Below, piece by piece: positions 1 through 7,688 of a stretch of 10,119 bases of DNA. The stretch spans positions 1 through 10,119 of the forward strand of contig NW_003125599.1 of assembly GCF_000003605.2 (NCBI RefSeq), read 5' to 3'. Position 1 is the first letter of the stretch; each line of letters begins with the position of its first letter. The position numbers and the translations under genes are program-made. Below the pieces are notes generated by a model. The model saw only the letters and a program-made list of their open reading frames with translations. It was not told the origin of the DNA and did no database searches. Source of the stretch: Saccoglossus kowalevskii (lineage: Eukaryota > Hemichordata > Enteropneusta > Harrimaniidae).

Positions 1-190
1 GTTTACTGCAAACACAGCTTCTGAGATGAGGATAGCCCTCAACGTCGACTGACTATTTCTGCTCCAATTACCTGTTATAGACTTCATAGAATATGTCGTT
101 GACCAGTATGAACATGCTATGACGATCAGCATTGCTGGTCAGTGTTGATACACGCTAAATTCACACGTTCTGTTGTTACATAAACTTTAA

Positions 191-332
191 AGCGAGGAGG
201 GTCGTCACCTGCGCACACACGGGAATTGAGTCCCAAGCGATGATGATAACACACCCTAAAAACGCAAAGGCTCAATTGTAAACAATGACACGCTATGGCC
301 ATCTGACGCATGCGCAGATGACGACACCTGCT
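191..332. mobile_element. MITE, AGCGGG family, TTAA-flanked (duplication copy A)
   Basis: A 142-bp CpG-rich element in AT-rich surroundings, flanked by perfect TTAA on both sides (187-190 and 333-336). The left end reads AGCGAGGAGGGTCGTCACC. The reverse complement of the right end reads AGCAGGTGTCGTCATC, giving imperfect terminal inverted repeats of about 20 bp. Other members lie at 3812-3950 and 6874-7014. It is too short to encode a transposase, and the 61-codon open frame crossing it (stop side near 126) is incidental. TTAA target duplication with A-G-rich termini is known for Kolobok elements and their T2-type MITEs; piggyBac also uses TTAA but usually starts with C-rich termini. The superfamily call is inference. 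Confidence 0.78.
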
Positions 333-809
333 TTAACTATCAACAATATTTAGAACCACTGTAATTTATGAAAGATAGTGCAGTTCCATGCATGCTGAAA
401 AGAACACAGATAATTCTCAACATTAGATTAAATGGAGCCGCATCAACAAAGCCGTGAATACCTGTAGCCATGTTATTCGAACGTAAAAGAGTAATTAGAT
501 ATAGTTCATTGTTATTGAACCTTCACAGACCAGGTGTTGTTTTTATTCAAAAATAATATTTTAATTTTACTCGTTACTTAAGTTTCAATAAATGATTCAA
601 AAGATAAATATAATTAACTCCGAGACGTCTACATTTTTGCAAAAATAATATTGTCTTCACATCCATATATTATTTTTCAATACCAATAAATATTTTTTTT
701 TCACAACTTGTACAACCCCCGAAATACAATGTGCTGAAGAGGTAACTTGTTTATAAAATGATTATTGAACATAATTTTTTTTATTTTTATTTTCATTTGA
801 TTTTGTTCA
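333..809. other. AT-rich non-coding stretch (copy A; B 7015-7486)
   Basis: No convincing coding frame. It contains A/T homopolymers and CAAAAATAATATT twice (about 549 and 640). It is about 1% different from its copy B equivalent by eye, except for homopolymer length changes. Confidence 0.6.
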
Positions 810-964
810 AGGGGCACCTTCCAGTTAAGCCAAATCTCACAACAAACTTACTTTCTGGATTAAAATAACAATGGGTAACAAAAGATAGATTAACATTGTA
901 AACAACATAAACAATAGTGTCCCATGATTCCTTGGTGCAATCCCTGGGATTAAGCGGTTCCCCT
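810..964. mobile_element. Candidate MITE, AGGGG termini (copy A)
   Basis: A 155-bp segment bounded by TTCA (806-809) and TTAA (965-968). The left end reads AGGGGCACC and the reverse complement of the right end reads AGGGGAACC, eight of nine matching. Beyond that the inverted repeats fade, so the call rests on short termini plus the near-TTAA flanks. It resembles the TTAA+AGGRR pattern of T2/Kolobok-type MITEs. Overlapping short minus-strand open frames here resemble no protein I recognise and run through the terminus. No third copy is visible, because 7487-7641 is its duplicate. Confidence 0.45.
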
Positions 965-1011
965 TTAAGAGGTTGTTGAGTATACATTGAATTCTAATTA
1001 GGTTTCTGTAA

Positions 1012-1037
1012 AGCGGGAGGGTCGTTACCTGCGCACA
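1012..1037. mobile_element. Orphan left terminus of AGCGGG MITE (copy A)
   Basis: The first 26 bases match the left end of the AGCGGG MITEs (AGCGGGAGGGTCGTTACC, then TGCGCACA), then similarity stops. The preceding four bases are GTAA, one change from TTAA. No matching right end was found downstream. It is either a truncated copy or the end of a different element sharing the same terminus. Confidence 0.6.
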
Positions 1038-1223
1038 AACCACTTTTGCCCAAAAAAAGCATGTTTTTGACCCATTCTGGATATTTTAAATAAAGACAAG
1101 TTTCACAAAGTTTGTATAATAAGCTTTCAGAAAATATATAACATGTTGGATATATAATACCATCTTCGTTGTCTAATTACTCAATTAAAAAGCAAGCCAA
1201 ATAAACTGCATCTCTACCTTAAC
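1038..1223. other. Non-coding stretch beyond the retrotransposon tail
   Basis: AT-rich sequence between the orphan MITE terminus and the retrotransposon 3' end, duplicated at 7715-7900. Nothing recognisable. Confidence 0.5.
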
Positions 1224-1252
1224 TTATTTTATTTTATTTTATTTATTTATTT
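1224..1252 (-). repeat. 3' tail of retrotransposon, copy A
   Basis: A 29-bp A/T-only stretch which, read on the element strand, is a run of ATAA-type then ATAAA-type short units. This marks the element's 3' end; the flanking sequence beyond it (below 1223) matches no element sequence. Confidence 0.7.
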
Positions 1253-1330
1253 CACCAGAATGACCAGAACAGAATTTATAAACGAAATACAATAGTAGTA
1301 ATTCCGGTGTGGACCATGACAATAGTCTTT

Positions 1331-1349
1331 ATGGACTAGTTCAGTCCAT
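1331..1349. other. Stem-loop in retrotransposon 3' UTR, copy A
   Basis: ATGGACTAGTTCAGTCCAT: a perfect 7-bp stem with a 5-base loop, about 80 bp from the tail. A 3' hairpin near the tail is known in several LINE families to be the template mark recognised by the RT; that role here is inference. Confidence 0.5.
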
Positions 1350-1533
1350 GGCCCAGACTGTCAAGTAGAAATTTACAATTTACTAGTAAAGGGAAGGAAA
1401 ATTACTATTTACATGGTTTAGATATAAAAATGACTAAAATATTATGTGTAATATTAATATAAACAAACTACTGGTACAACGAATTTATATGCAGAAGAAA
1501 AAAATGCAGAGAAATTGGAGGTAATCGAGAAAT

Positions 1534-3751
1534 TTAACAATTCAAATAATGTTTCATTTCATATTTAAATTTGTTTCTGTTGTTGATGTTTTTGAGGGAG
1601 TCTGCAAGTGAATTCCAGTGTTTTACTGCAGCAAATTTAAAATTATGTTGTGAAACTGTAAGTTCAGGTACAGGAATTGACAAGTTTCCGCTACACACTG
1701 AACTTGTGGGATAGCAATGTGGGTAATCATTAACATACTTATTGAGGCTATGTGCATATATGTTGTGTTTAAGGTCGAAGATAAATAGACAGGTTTGTAA
1801 TTTACAAAATTTGTGAATATCAAGTATGCGTAATTGGATAAAAAGAGGAGCAGAATGTGCTTTAAAGTGCGAGAAGGTGATAAGGCGCACATTTTTTTTT
1901 GTAAGAGCAGAACTGGTTCAAGAAGTGTTGGGTATGTGTTTCCCCAGATTTCAATACAGTACATTAAGTGTGGGAGAATAAGTGTGTTGTAAAGTAGGAT
2001 GAGAATTGATCTGGGAACATAGTGACGAATGCGAGATATAATGCCCACTTTGGGACTAATGGTTTTCACATTTTTTTCAATATGAGAATTCCAATTTAGG
2101 CATGGGTCAACGTACCATTGATTGCGAGCTGTCCCTCCACTTTTACTTTTTTGCGGGGTTTTCAGGATCATATAGTTTGTTTTTTCTACATTAATTGTTA
2201 ATTTCTTAGCATTGCACCACTGTACAACATTTTCAAAATCATTGTTAATATTAAAAAGATCAATAGAGTTAGTTTGCAGGAATTTAAATAAATTTATATC
2301 ATCCGCAAAGAGGCGGAAATTGAAAGCAACAGTAGAGTGGTTAATATCATTTATGTAGAGAAGAAAAAGTGAAGGCCCTAATATTGATCCCTGGGGCACC
2401 CCGTATTCAATCTGCCTGGATGTGGAAGCAGTTCCGTCAATGTTTACTGTTTGGTGTCTATTAGTTAGGTAGCCTCGGAACCACGAAAGCGGAATACCTC
2501 TTATCCAATAATAAGCTAGTTTTGTAAGGAGAATATTGTGGTCAATAGTATTGAATGCTTTTTTTTAAGTCAATGAATACCCCAAATGTAACAAAACCGT
2601 TGTCCATGTTGGCAATGATATCAGAAACAAGGTCAACTAGGGCAAGGACGGTACTGTATTTTTTCCGAAAACAATATTGTGAGGACAAGAGTATGTTGAA
2701 CTTATTTAGGAAACCAAGTAGCTGATGATTTACAGCTGATTCAAATATTTTACTGAATACGGGTAGAATAGATATGGGCCTATAATTGCCGAAATCCAGG
2801 ACAGATCCCTTTTTATATACTGGCGTGATTGTGGCGAATTTGAGAGAGTCAGGAAAATACCTTGAGCTATAGAACAGTTCAGAATGTGCGGTAGAGGTTT
2901 AGAAATATACTTTACAGCATCAATTACAAGTTTAGGGTGCACGTGATCATGTCCCATTGCTTTGTTGGGGTCTAATCGGTAAATAAATTTCATAATATCC
3001 CGTTCTGTGAGTGCTTGGATGACGGGAAATTCCCTGTGAGATAGTGATTAAAATTTACAGATGGGTGAATTTTTCTAGCTTGCTCAGGGCCAATATTTGT
3101 AAAGAAATTATTGAATTCATTTGCAATATCGCAACTTCCTGTCAAAACTTTATCGGGAACATCACGTGATTTAAGTCTTTGAGGGGTTGTCATATTATTG
3201 CATTTATTTAAAGTACTGTTAATTGTTATACAAATCTTACTCGTATTCCCACTTGCGGAGATAAATTTATATTTAAAATAACGTTTTGTAAGAATGTTTT
3301 GATATTGCTTGTATTTAGCTTTGATATCAGCATGTGTGGGGTTATTTTTCATACTAGAAAATAATTTGTTTTTAGTCCTGGCTGAATTAACTAGACCCCT
3401 GGATACCCAGGGTTTACGTATTTGGGCGTCCCTAGCATTGCATTCAGTAATAGGAGCGTGAGTAGCACAAACCCCATAAAAAATATCATAAAAAGTATTG
3501 AAAGCGACATTAGTGTCCGATTTATTATATACTGTCTGCCAAGAAATATTACTGAGATCAGAATGAAAGTTTGTAGAATTATAATGGGAGAAATTGCATT
3601 TATATATTTTTTTATTATTTTTAAGAACATAATCAAGATTGAAAATCGTTTTATAAAAACTTAGTTTCTGAATAAGTTTAGTTTTTTTAATTGACAGTCT
3701 TGAACGTTTGCGTTGAACTGCTTGGTATTGCGTTGCAGCAACATATCTCAA
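1534..3751 (-). pseudogene. Reverse transcriptase ORF2 remnant, copy A (multiple frameshifts)
   Basis: Encodes the linker and RT of a non-LTR retrotransposon. The linker frame (3751-2990) holds KPWVSRGL and NEFNNFFTNIGPE, typical of the CR1/L2/jockey group. Next come LDPNKAMGHDHVHPKL (RT start, about 2965), NYRPISILPVFSKIFE (about 2780), the motif A region with FID then AFNTIDH where the family usually has AFDTVDH, GVPQGSILGP (about 2400), the catalytic FADD (2298-2309), LTINVEKTNYMIL, and after it NWNSH and LILPHLMYCIEIWG. Frames change near 3020-3035, near 2850, in an A8 run (2559-2566), in an A6 run (2147-2152), at a 43-bp deletion after 2110, and in an A9 run (1892-1900). The last two changes before the A9 run cancel out. 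It cannot make a full protein. I found no in-frame route past these breaks. Confidence 0.88.
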
Positions 3752-3811
3752 AATTTTTACGTGGAATTTCAGTTATGGTATAATTGTTGTCTCTCGGGTT
3801 TGCTACAGTCA

Positions 3812-3950
3812 AGCGGGAGGGTCGTCGCCTGCGCACGCGCGGGAATTGTGTTCCAAGTGACGATAACAACACACGCTAAAAACGCAAAGGCTCATGGGTA
3901 GACGTTTGTTTGTAAACAATGACACGCTACAGTCATCTGACTCCCCCGCT
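3812..3950. mobile_element. MITE, AGCGGG family, independent insertion
   Basis: A 139-bp element sharing with 191-332 the left end (AGCGGGAGGGTCGTCGCC), the CpG-rich next stretch, and the internal GTAAACAATGACACGCTA block. The right end (CCCCCGCT) is followed by perfect TTAA (3951-3954); the left flank is degraded (GTCA or TCAA depending on alignment). It lacks about 15 bp near the right end and has extra bases before GTAAACA, so it is a diverged family member inserted separately. It abuts the 5'-truncated side of the retrotransposon. Copy B lost this interval, so its age relative to the duplication is unknown. Confidence 0.75.
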
Positions 3951-3954
3951 TTAA

Positions 3955-4560
3955 ATATGAAACCCAAGTGCAAGATTGTGATGCTAATGGTATTCCTAAT
4001 AATATTATGAGTGTGTGGGTGTAATGATGAACCCGAGTGAACAAATGTTTTATTTTAAAATATAGATGTACTGATTCAGTCAGCATATTCTATATTTGGG
4101 ATATCACTATTCTATCAAGTCGGTAGTCGCATGATTGATCCATGACAAATGGTCGTTTGCAGGAGAAATTGAGTTTGTAACTTTGCATGATTACTAATAG
4201 GAACCATATTTTCATTTGTAATGGATATAAAGGTTTTTATAAAACGATTTTCAAGCTGACCACCAAGGATAATACATAATCTTTGTGTACTCTTGGAAGA
4301 GTACTCATCCTATCATATCAGACATATGAGGGGTTTCAAGGGAATTTCTAGTTTTACTAAATTGTCGACATACCATATTGACATTGTACTTTAAACAAAG
4401 CTTCATTAGATCTAATAAAACACTTCTGTCTCATCAAGTGGTTCATCAAATACCAACAAATGGTGTATATAATTTCATTGTATACAATTTATATTTTTAT
4501 TTAATTTTGTTGAGAGGTTGATGATTTCACATTGAATCTTAAAAAAAACTTAATCAGAAT
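3955..4560. other. Non-coding stretch between MITE and SLC35G-like fragment
   Basis: No supported gene. 4101-4560 is repeated at 9366-9825 with about six differences by eye; 3955-4100 is absent from B. On the minus strand this lies downstream of the transporter fragment and would be intron or 3' flank if that is an exon. Confidence 0.5.
4287..4304. other. Short perfect inverted repeat (copy A)
   Basis: GTACTCTTGGAAGAGTAC: an 8-bp stem with a 2-base centre. It is conserved unchanged in copy B at 9552-9569, as expected for DNA this similar. No function is evident. Confidence 0.4.
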
Positions 4561-4926
4561 TCAATGAACGTTTTGAAAAGTAACGACAATTGAAGTCGCA
4601 TCTCCCAGTCGAACGGCGTTCATGGCATAATAATACGTCATGCACCCTGTGTGTTCACAAAGGCTTTTGTTCAGCAATGTGTCTTTTCGCTTGACTTCCA
4701 GAATATTAATGTCTTTATAGATATGACACGGTTTAGTTAATGCCATCATTGCCAGTGATTTTACAAGCAACACCTGTGTTGGGGAATAACCAATTTTGAT
4801 GCACAAAAGAGCATATGAATCGGATATAGCGAACCATGCCCCAGAAAGCAGGCCCAATGTCCCGCCAAGAACAGATATCCGGAAATGAGCTTTCCTGTGT
4901 TGCGATTTTCTTTCATCATTTGATAT
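4561..4926 (-). pseudogene. SLC35G/EamA-like transporter fragment, copy A
   Basis: The frame reads SNDERKSQHRKAHF, then a first hydrophobic helix (GTLGLLSGAWFAISDSYALL), a second (PTQVLLVKSLAMMALTKP), and YYYAMNAVRLGDATSIVVTF, the tyrosine-rich, LGDA-containing segment typical of EamA-domain drug/metabolite transporters, closest in my judgement to SLC35G. Such proteins have about ten helices and 350-400 residues; only the first three or so are here. The frame ends in TGA (4561-4563) just after the LGDAT helix, where the family usually continues. A weak GT (4568-4569) could be a splice donor, so this may be one exon rather than a dead fragment. A TGA (4927-4929) bounds it upstream. Compared with copy B it has lost family-like residues, for example KPCHIY where B has IPCLIY. 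Confidence 0.6.
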
Positions 4927-4929
4927 TCA

Positions 4930-5280
4930 ATCGTTTTTGTCTGTTGTGGCCTGTAGTTTGGAGACGATGATAGGTAATATTTTAAGAGCATGTACAATAT
5001 TATTATTTTTAGAAATAAAAACATATTTAAACTGGTTGGTACTTTGGAATTTACTGATGCCAATAATAACCTGTGAGTAATCGCGTCCATCGCATAATGT
5101 TCGAGAATAATCAATATCAAAATGGACAACATTTACCCCTTTGCTCGAATACGCTCTTTTTGTCCCCTTAGACATATAACTGATAATGCAAAAGAAATCA
5201 TTTTGTTGCATGTGTGCATTTAGCCAAGTATTAAAAATAAACCACAAATTATCGATTTCACGAATCACGGCGTGATATCC
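4930..5280 (-). other. Unrecognised open stretch in frame with the SLC35G-like fragment
   Basis: A 117-codon open stretch between TGA at 5281-5283 and TGA at 4927-4929. I recognise no family in it. It is hydrophilic to mixed (REIDNLWFIFNTWLNAHM, VNVVHFDIDYSRTLCDGRDY) with no obvious membrane helix and no ATG near its start; the first internal ATG is in LNAHM. It lies in exactly the same frame as the SLC35G-like fragment, separated by the single TGA at 4927-4929. It may be the N-terminal part of the same gene, intron sequence that is open by chance, or an unrelated remnant. The equivalent part of copy B is outside the window. Confidence 0.3.
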
Positions 5281-5283
5281 TCA

Positions 5284-5941
5284 CGCATCGCAAAGATAGG
5301 CACAGTGATATTTATTTTATCAGGGATTGACCATTAGGACTCGGGTAGATTTTTAAATAACACACGTTTTCATAAAAAAAATAAGCCTGCTGTATAGAAA
5401 TCTAGTAAACTACTTTATTTTTTTGGCTTTTTGCTAAAACTTTCCGCCCAAACTTTCTGTTGTCAAGTGGGCTAGTCCAGACGTGTCTCCAACGTGTCTC
5501 CAAAACATGTATGCATGCATAACTATTTTCTTGTGATTGTTTCAAGATTGCTTGGTTCTCACAACGTCATACCAACCATATGTTACTGCAATCTGATTAA
5601 AATCCGATATATTGTGTGGCGTGAATTCAATTTAAATAGGATTGCGAATCGTATGGGGCGATCATTTTTTACTAATCCGCTATTCCTTAATAACTTTGAA
5701 AGAGCAACGCACATTATTTTCAAAACTGCAGCCGCAGACAGTGAGCCGATTTAGATTTTAGAATGATTTTTCATATTTTTTTTTACTTTCCAATGGGCCC
5801 CTAATAAGATCTCCAGATAGTGAATGTCAATGAACTTATGAATGGAAATGATACTCGGAATTAGTGTTTTCAATTAAAAGTTCATTCTAGAAACAAATAG
5901 TCATTAACAATAATAGTGATGATGGTGTGGGGTGGGGAATG
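5284..5941. other. Non-coding stretch before the tandem repeat
   Basis: AT-rich with poly(A)/poly(T) runs, the 11-bp duplication and a TATGCATGCATA palindrome (5510-5521). A plus-strand 86-codon open frame (5494-5754) resembles nothing I know and has no supporting signals, so I do not call it a gene. Confidence 0.5.
5481..5502. repeat. Direct 11-bp tandem duplication
   Basis: ACGTGTCTCCA occurs twice in direct succession (5481-5491 and 5492-5502) in non-coding DNA, most simply a small slippage duplication. Confidence 0.7.
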
Positions 5942-6030
5942 TCATGTGACCTCATTAATATGCATAAATGTAATATCTCAAGCACTGTTGCAGATAGGAG
6001 GGACAAGTGATATGTCTGAAATAACAGATA

Positions 6031-6042
6031 ACCATATATGGT
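6031..6042. promoter_or_regulatory. CArG-type palindrome at repeat junction 1/2
   Basis: ACCATATATGGT, a perfect 12-bp palindrome containing CCATATATGG, which fits the CC(A/T)6GG consensus bound by SRF/MEF2-type MADS proteins. There is no evidence it is bound; AT-rich palindromes also arise by chance or as repeat ends. Confidence 0.3.
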
Positions 6043-6156
6043 CATGTTACCTCATTAATATGTATAACTGTCATATACCAGGCACTGTTGCAGATATAAA
6101 TATGCAACCAACACTATAATGAAGGAGTTGGACAACAGATATAATAAATATATTGG

Positions 6157-6174
6157 ATGACCATATATGGTCAT
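6157..6174. promoter_or_regulatory. CArG-type palindrome at repeat junction 2/3
   Basis: ATGACCATATATGGTCAT, a perfect 18-bp palindrome with the same CCATATATGG core. At the next junction (about 6288-6300) the right arm has decayed to CCATATATACC. Confidence 0.3.
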
Positions 6175-6372
6175 GTGACATTATTAGTATTTATAACTGT
6201 AGTATCTCAAGCACTGTTGTAGATCGGGACATGCAAACAGCGCTATAGTGAAGAGAAGGGACATGTGATCTGACTGAAATATAAGATGACCATATATACC
6301 CTTTAATATGCTAACTGTCATATCTCAAGCACCTGCTGATACGAACATGCAACCAGTGCTATTATTATATAC

Positions 6373-6726
6373 AGCACATATACGACGTGTCATTGGCCAT
6401 GAGGCTCGAAACACCGCCATTGATGCCCTGCAGCTATATTTTGTTTTTGTTTTTCTTAAACGTTCTTAACATTTACAAGCATTTACAATTGAAGGGCGGT
6501 AGTCGTCGCGTCGCGTCCTGTACGATATGGGACTCATAGCGACGTACACAACGCGTGTAAAATACATTGTTTGTTTACAGGAAAATTCGAACACGCTCTG
6601 TGTAACGACCATCGCCCTTTAATGTACATTCAATATTTGTATTTAATGGTAGTTGATCTTAATGTTCAGTACACACGTTTCTTAAAGGTTATATGTATCA
6701 TGCATATGTAGATTTCAATGAAGTAT
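6373..6726. other. Non-coding DNA around the AGGGCG MITE up to the duplication junction
   Basis: Apart from the MITE at 6493-6618, nothing recognisable. This is the presumed right end of the duplicated unit; homology to the start of copy A begins at 6727. Confidence 0.5.
6493..6618. mobile_element. MITE, AGGGCG family, TTAA-flanked
   Basis: A 126-bp CpG-rich element. The left end is AGGGCGGTAGTCGTCGC and the reverse complement of the right end is AGGGCGATGGTCGTTAC, 13 of 17 matching. The right flank is TTAA (6619-6622); the left is TTGA (6489-6492). Termini and internal motifs (GTCGTC near the end, ACACGC, a forkhead-like TGTTTAC) resemble the AGCGGG elements, so the two are probably subfamilies using the same transposase. 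A Kolobok/T2-type origin is inferred from TTAA plus AGGG termini. It has no coding capacity. Confidence 0.68.
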
Positions 6727-6873
6727 GACTGAATATTTCTGCTCCAATTACCTGTTATAGACTTCATAGAATATGTCGTTGAGCAGTATGAACATGTAGC
6801 TATGACGACCAGCATTGGTGGTCAGTGTTGATACACGCTAAATTCACACGTTCTGCTGTTACATAAACTTTAA

Positions 6874-7014
6874 AGCGGGAGGGTCGTCACCTGCGCACAC
6901 ACGGGAATTGAGTCCCAAGCGATGATGATAACACACCCTAAAAACGCAAAGGCTCAATTGTAAACAATGACACGCTATGGCCATCTGACGCATGCGCCGA
7001 TGACGACACCCGCT
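6874..7014. mobile_element. MITE, AGCGGG family (duplication copy B)
   Basis: The duplicated counterpart of the element at 191-332, 141 bp long. The left flank is TTAA (6870-6873); the right flank is TTCA (7015-7018), one change from TTAA. Its termini are better preserved than in copy A: AGCGGGAGGGTCGTCACC on the left, and AGCGGGTGTCGTCATC as the reverse complement of the right. These define the family inverted repeat. Because it came with the segmental duplication it is not an independent insertion. Confidence 0.78.
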
Positions 7015-7486
7015 TTCACTATCAACAATATTTAGAATCACTGTAATTTATGAAAGATAGTGCAGTTCCATGCATGCTGAAAAGAACACAGATAATTCTC
7101 AACATTAGATTAAATGGAGCCGCATCAACAAAGCCGTGAATACCTGTAGCCATGTTATTCGAACGTAAAAGAGTAATTAGATATAGTTCATTGTTATTGA
7201 ACCTTCACAGACCAGGTGTTGTTTTTATTCAAAAATAATATTTTAATTGTACTCGTTACTTAAGTTTCAATAAATGATTCAAAAAATAAATATAATTAAC
7301 TCCGAGACGTCTACATTTTTGCAAAAATAATATTGTCTTCACATCCATATATTATTTTTCAATACCAATAAATAATTTTTTTTCACAACTTGTACAACCC
7401 CCGAAATGCAATGTCCTGAAGAGGTAACTTTTTTATAAAATGATTATTGAACATAATTTTTTTTTATTTTCATTTGATTTTGTTCA

Positions 7487-7641
7487 AGGGGCACCTTCCA
7501 GTTAAGCCAAATCTCACAACAAACTTACTTTCTGGATTAAAATAACAATGGGTAACAAAAAATAGATTAACATTGTAAACAACATAAACAATAGTGTCCC
7601 ATGATTCTTTGGTGCAATCCATGGAATTAAGCGGTTCCCCT
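7487..7641. mobile_element. Candidate MITE, AGGGG termini (copy B)
   Basis: Duplicate of 810-964 with the same 155-bp length, the same AGGGGCACC/AGGGGAACC ends and the same TTCA (7483-7486) and TTAA (7642-7645) flanks. It adds no independent support for mobility, since both copies descend from one insertion before the duplication. Confidence 0.45.
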
Positions 7642-7688
7642 TTAAGAGGTTGTTGAGTATACATTGAATTCTAATTAGGTTTCTGTAA

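Larger units (their letters stand above)
1224..3751 (-). mobile_element. 5'-truncated non-LTR retrotransposon (CR1/L2/jockey-like), copy A
   Basis: A LINE-type element on the minus strand. In element order it has a linker between the expected endonuclease and the reverse transcriptase (3751 to about 3030), RT domain (about 3020-2000), C-terminal region ending at a TAA (1534-1536), a 3' UTR of about 280 bp, and a tail of ATAAA/ATAAAA units (1224-1252). No apurinic endonuclease domain is seen beyond 3751, so the element is 5'-truncated, as is common after incomplete target-primed reverse transcription; the exact 5' end lies between about 3660 and 3800. I found no convincing target-site duplication. 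The short-repeat tail rather than poly(A) fits CR1/L2-type elements, but the clade needs a phylogeny. Confidence 0.85.
5942..6372. repeat. Diverged tandem repeat, about 3.5 units of 100-129 bp
   Basis: Four successive units: 5942-6041 (100 bp), 6042-6170 (129 bp), 6171-6298 (128 bp) and a partial at 6299-6372. Each has TCATGTGACCTCATTAATAT-like sequence, then ATAACTGTCATATCTCAAGC, then ACTGTTGCAGAT. Units 2-4 have ATGCAACCA plus a GCTAT block that unit 1 lacks. The first three end with CCATATAT. Identity between units is moderate, so the array is old. It lies outside the part of the duplication visible twice. Confidence 0.8.
47..6726. repeat. Tandem segmental duplication, copy A (about 6.68 kb)
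   Basis: Homology to copy B begins at about base 47 (offset +6680) and is collinear through the MITEs, the retrotransposon 3' half and the SLC35G-like fragment. Bases 1-46 do not match the DNA before copy B, so the left boundary is sharp. If the arrangement is a simple head-to-tail duplication, copy A ends where B begins, at 6726. Differences from B include a 43-bp deletion after 2110 and single-base indels in homopolymers. The right end of the unit cannot be tested because B leaves the window. A large dispersed repeat inserted twice is the alternative. Confidence 0.85.

Noticed and set aside
126-311. Small minus-strand frame over the first MITE, repeated at 6859-7041 and in part at 3892-4086
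   Set aside because: It follows the MITE sequence and crosses its boundary; repetition reflects the mobile element, not a gene.
191-332. Reading the MITE flank as a TA duplication (Tc1/mariner type)
   Set aside because: TTAA is perfect on both sides of this copy and one change from perfect at most other ends, which fits a four-base target better.
793-1043. Two overlapping minus-strand frames of 64-68 codons, duplicated at 7470-7720
   Set aside because: They overlap each other, cross the candidate MITE and the orphan terminus, and recur only because of the segmental duplication.
4927-4929. TGA read as selenocysteine joining two parts of the transporter frame
   Set aside because: The family has no known selenoproteins and I see no SECIS-like element; a nonsense mutation or an intron is simpler.
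4761-5132. Minus-strand 123-codon frame overlapping the transporter fragment
   Set aside because: The EamA-like residues lie in the other frame; this one overlaps it out of phase and resembles nothing known.
5494-5754. Plus-strand 86-codon open frame
   Set aside because: No recognisable domain, no related copy in the window and no supporting signals; open frames this long occur by chance.
5942-6372. CRISPR-like array
   Set aside because: Units are 100-129 bp, diverged and contiguous, with no short identical repeats separated by unique spacers, and the context is eukaryotic.
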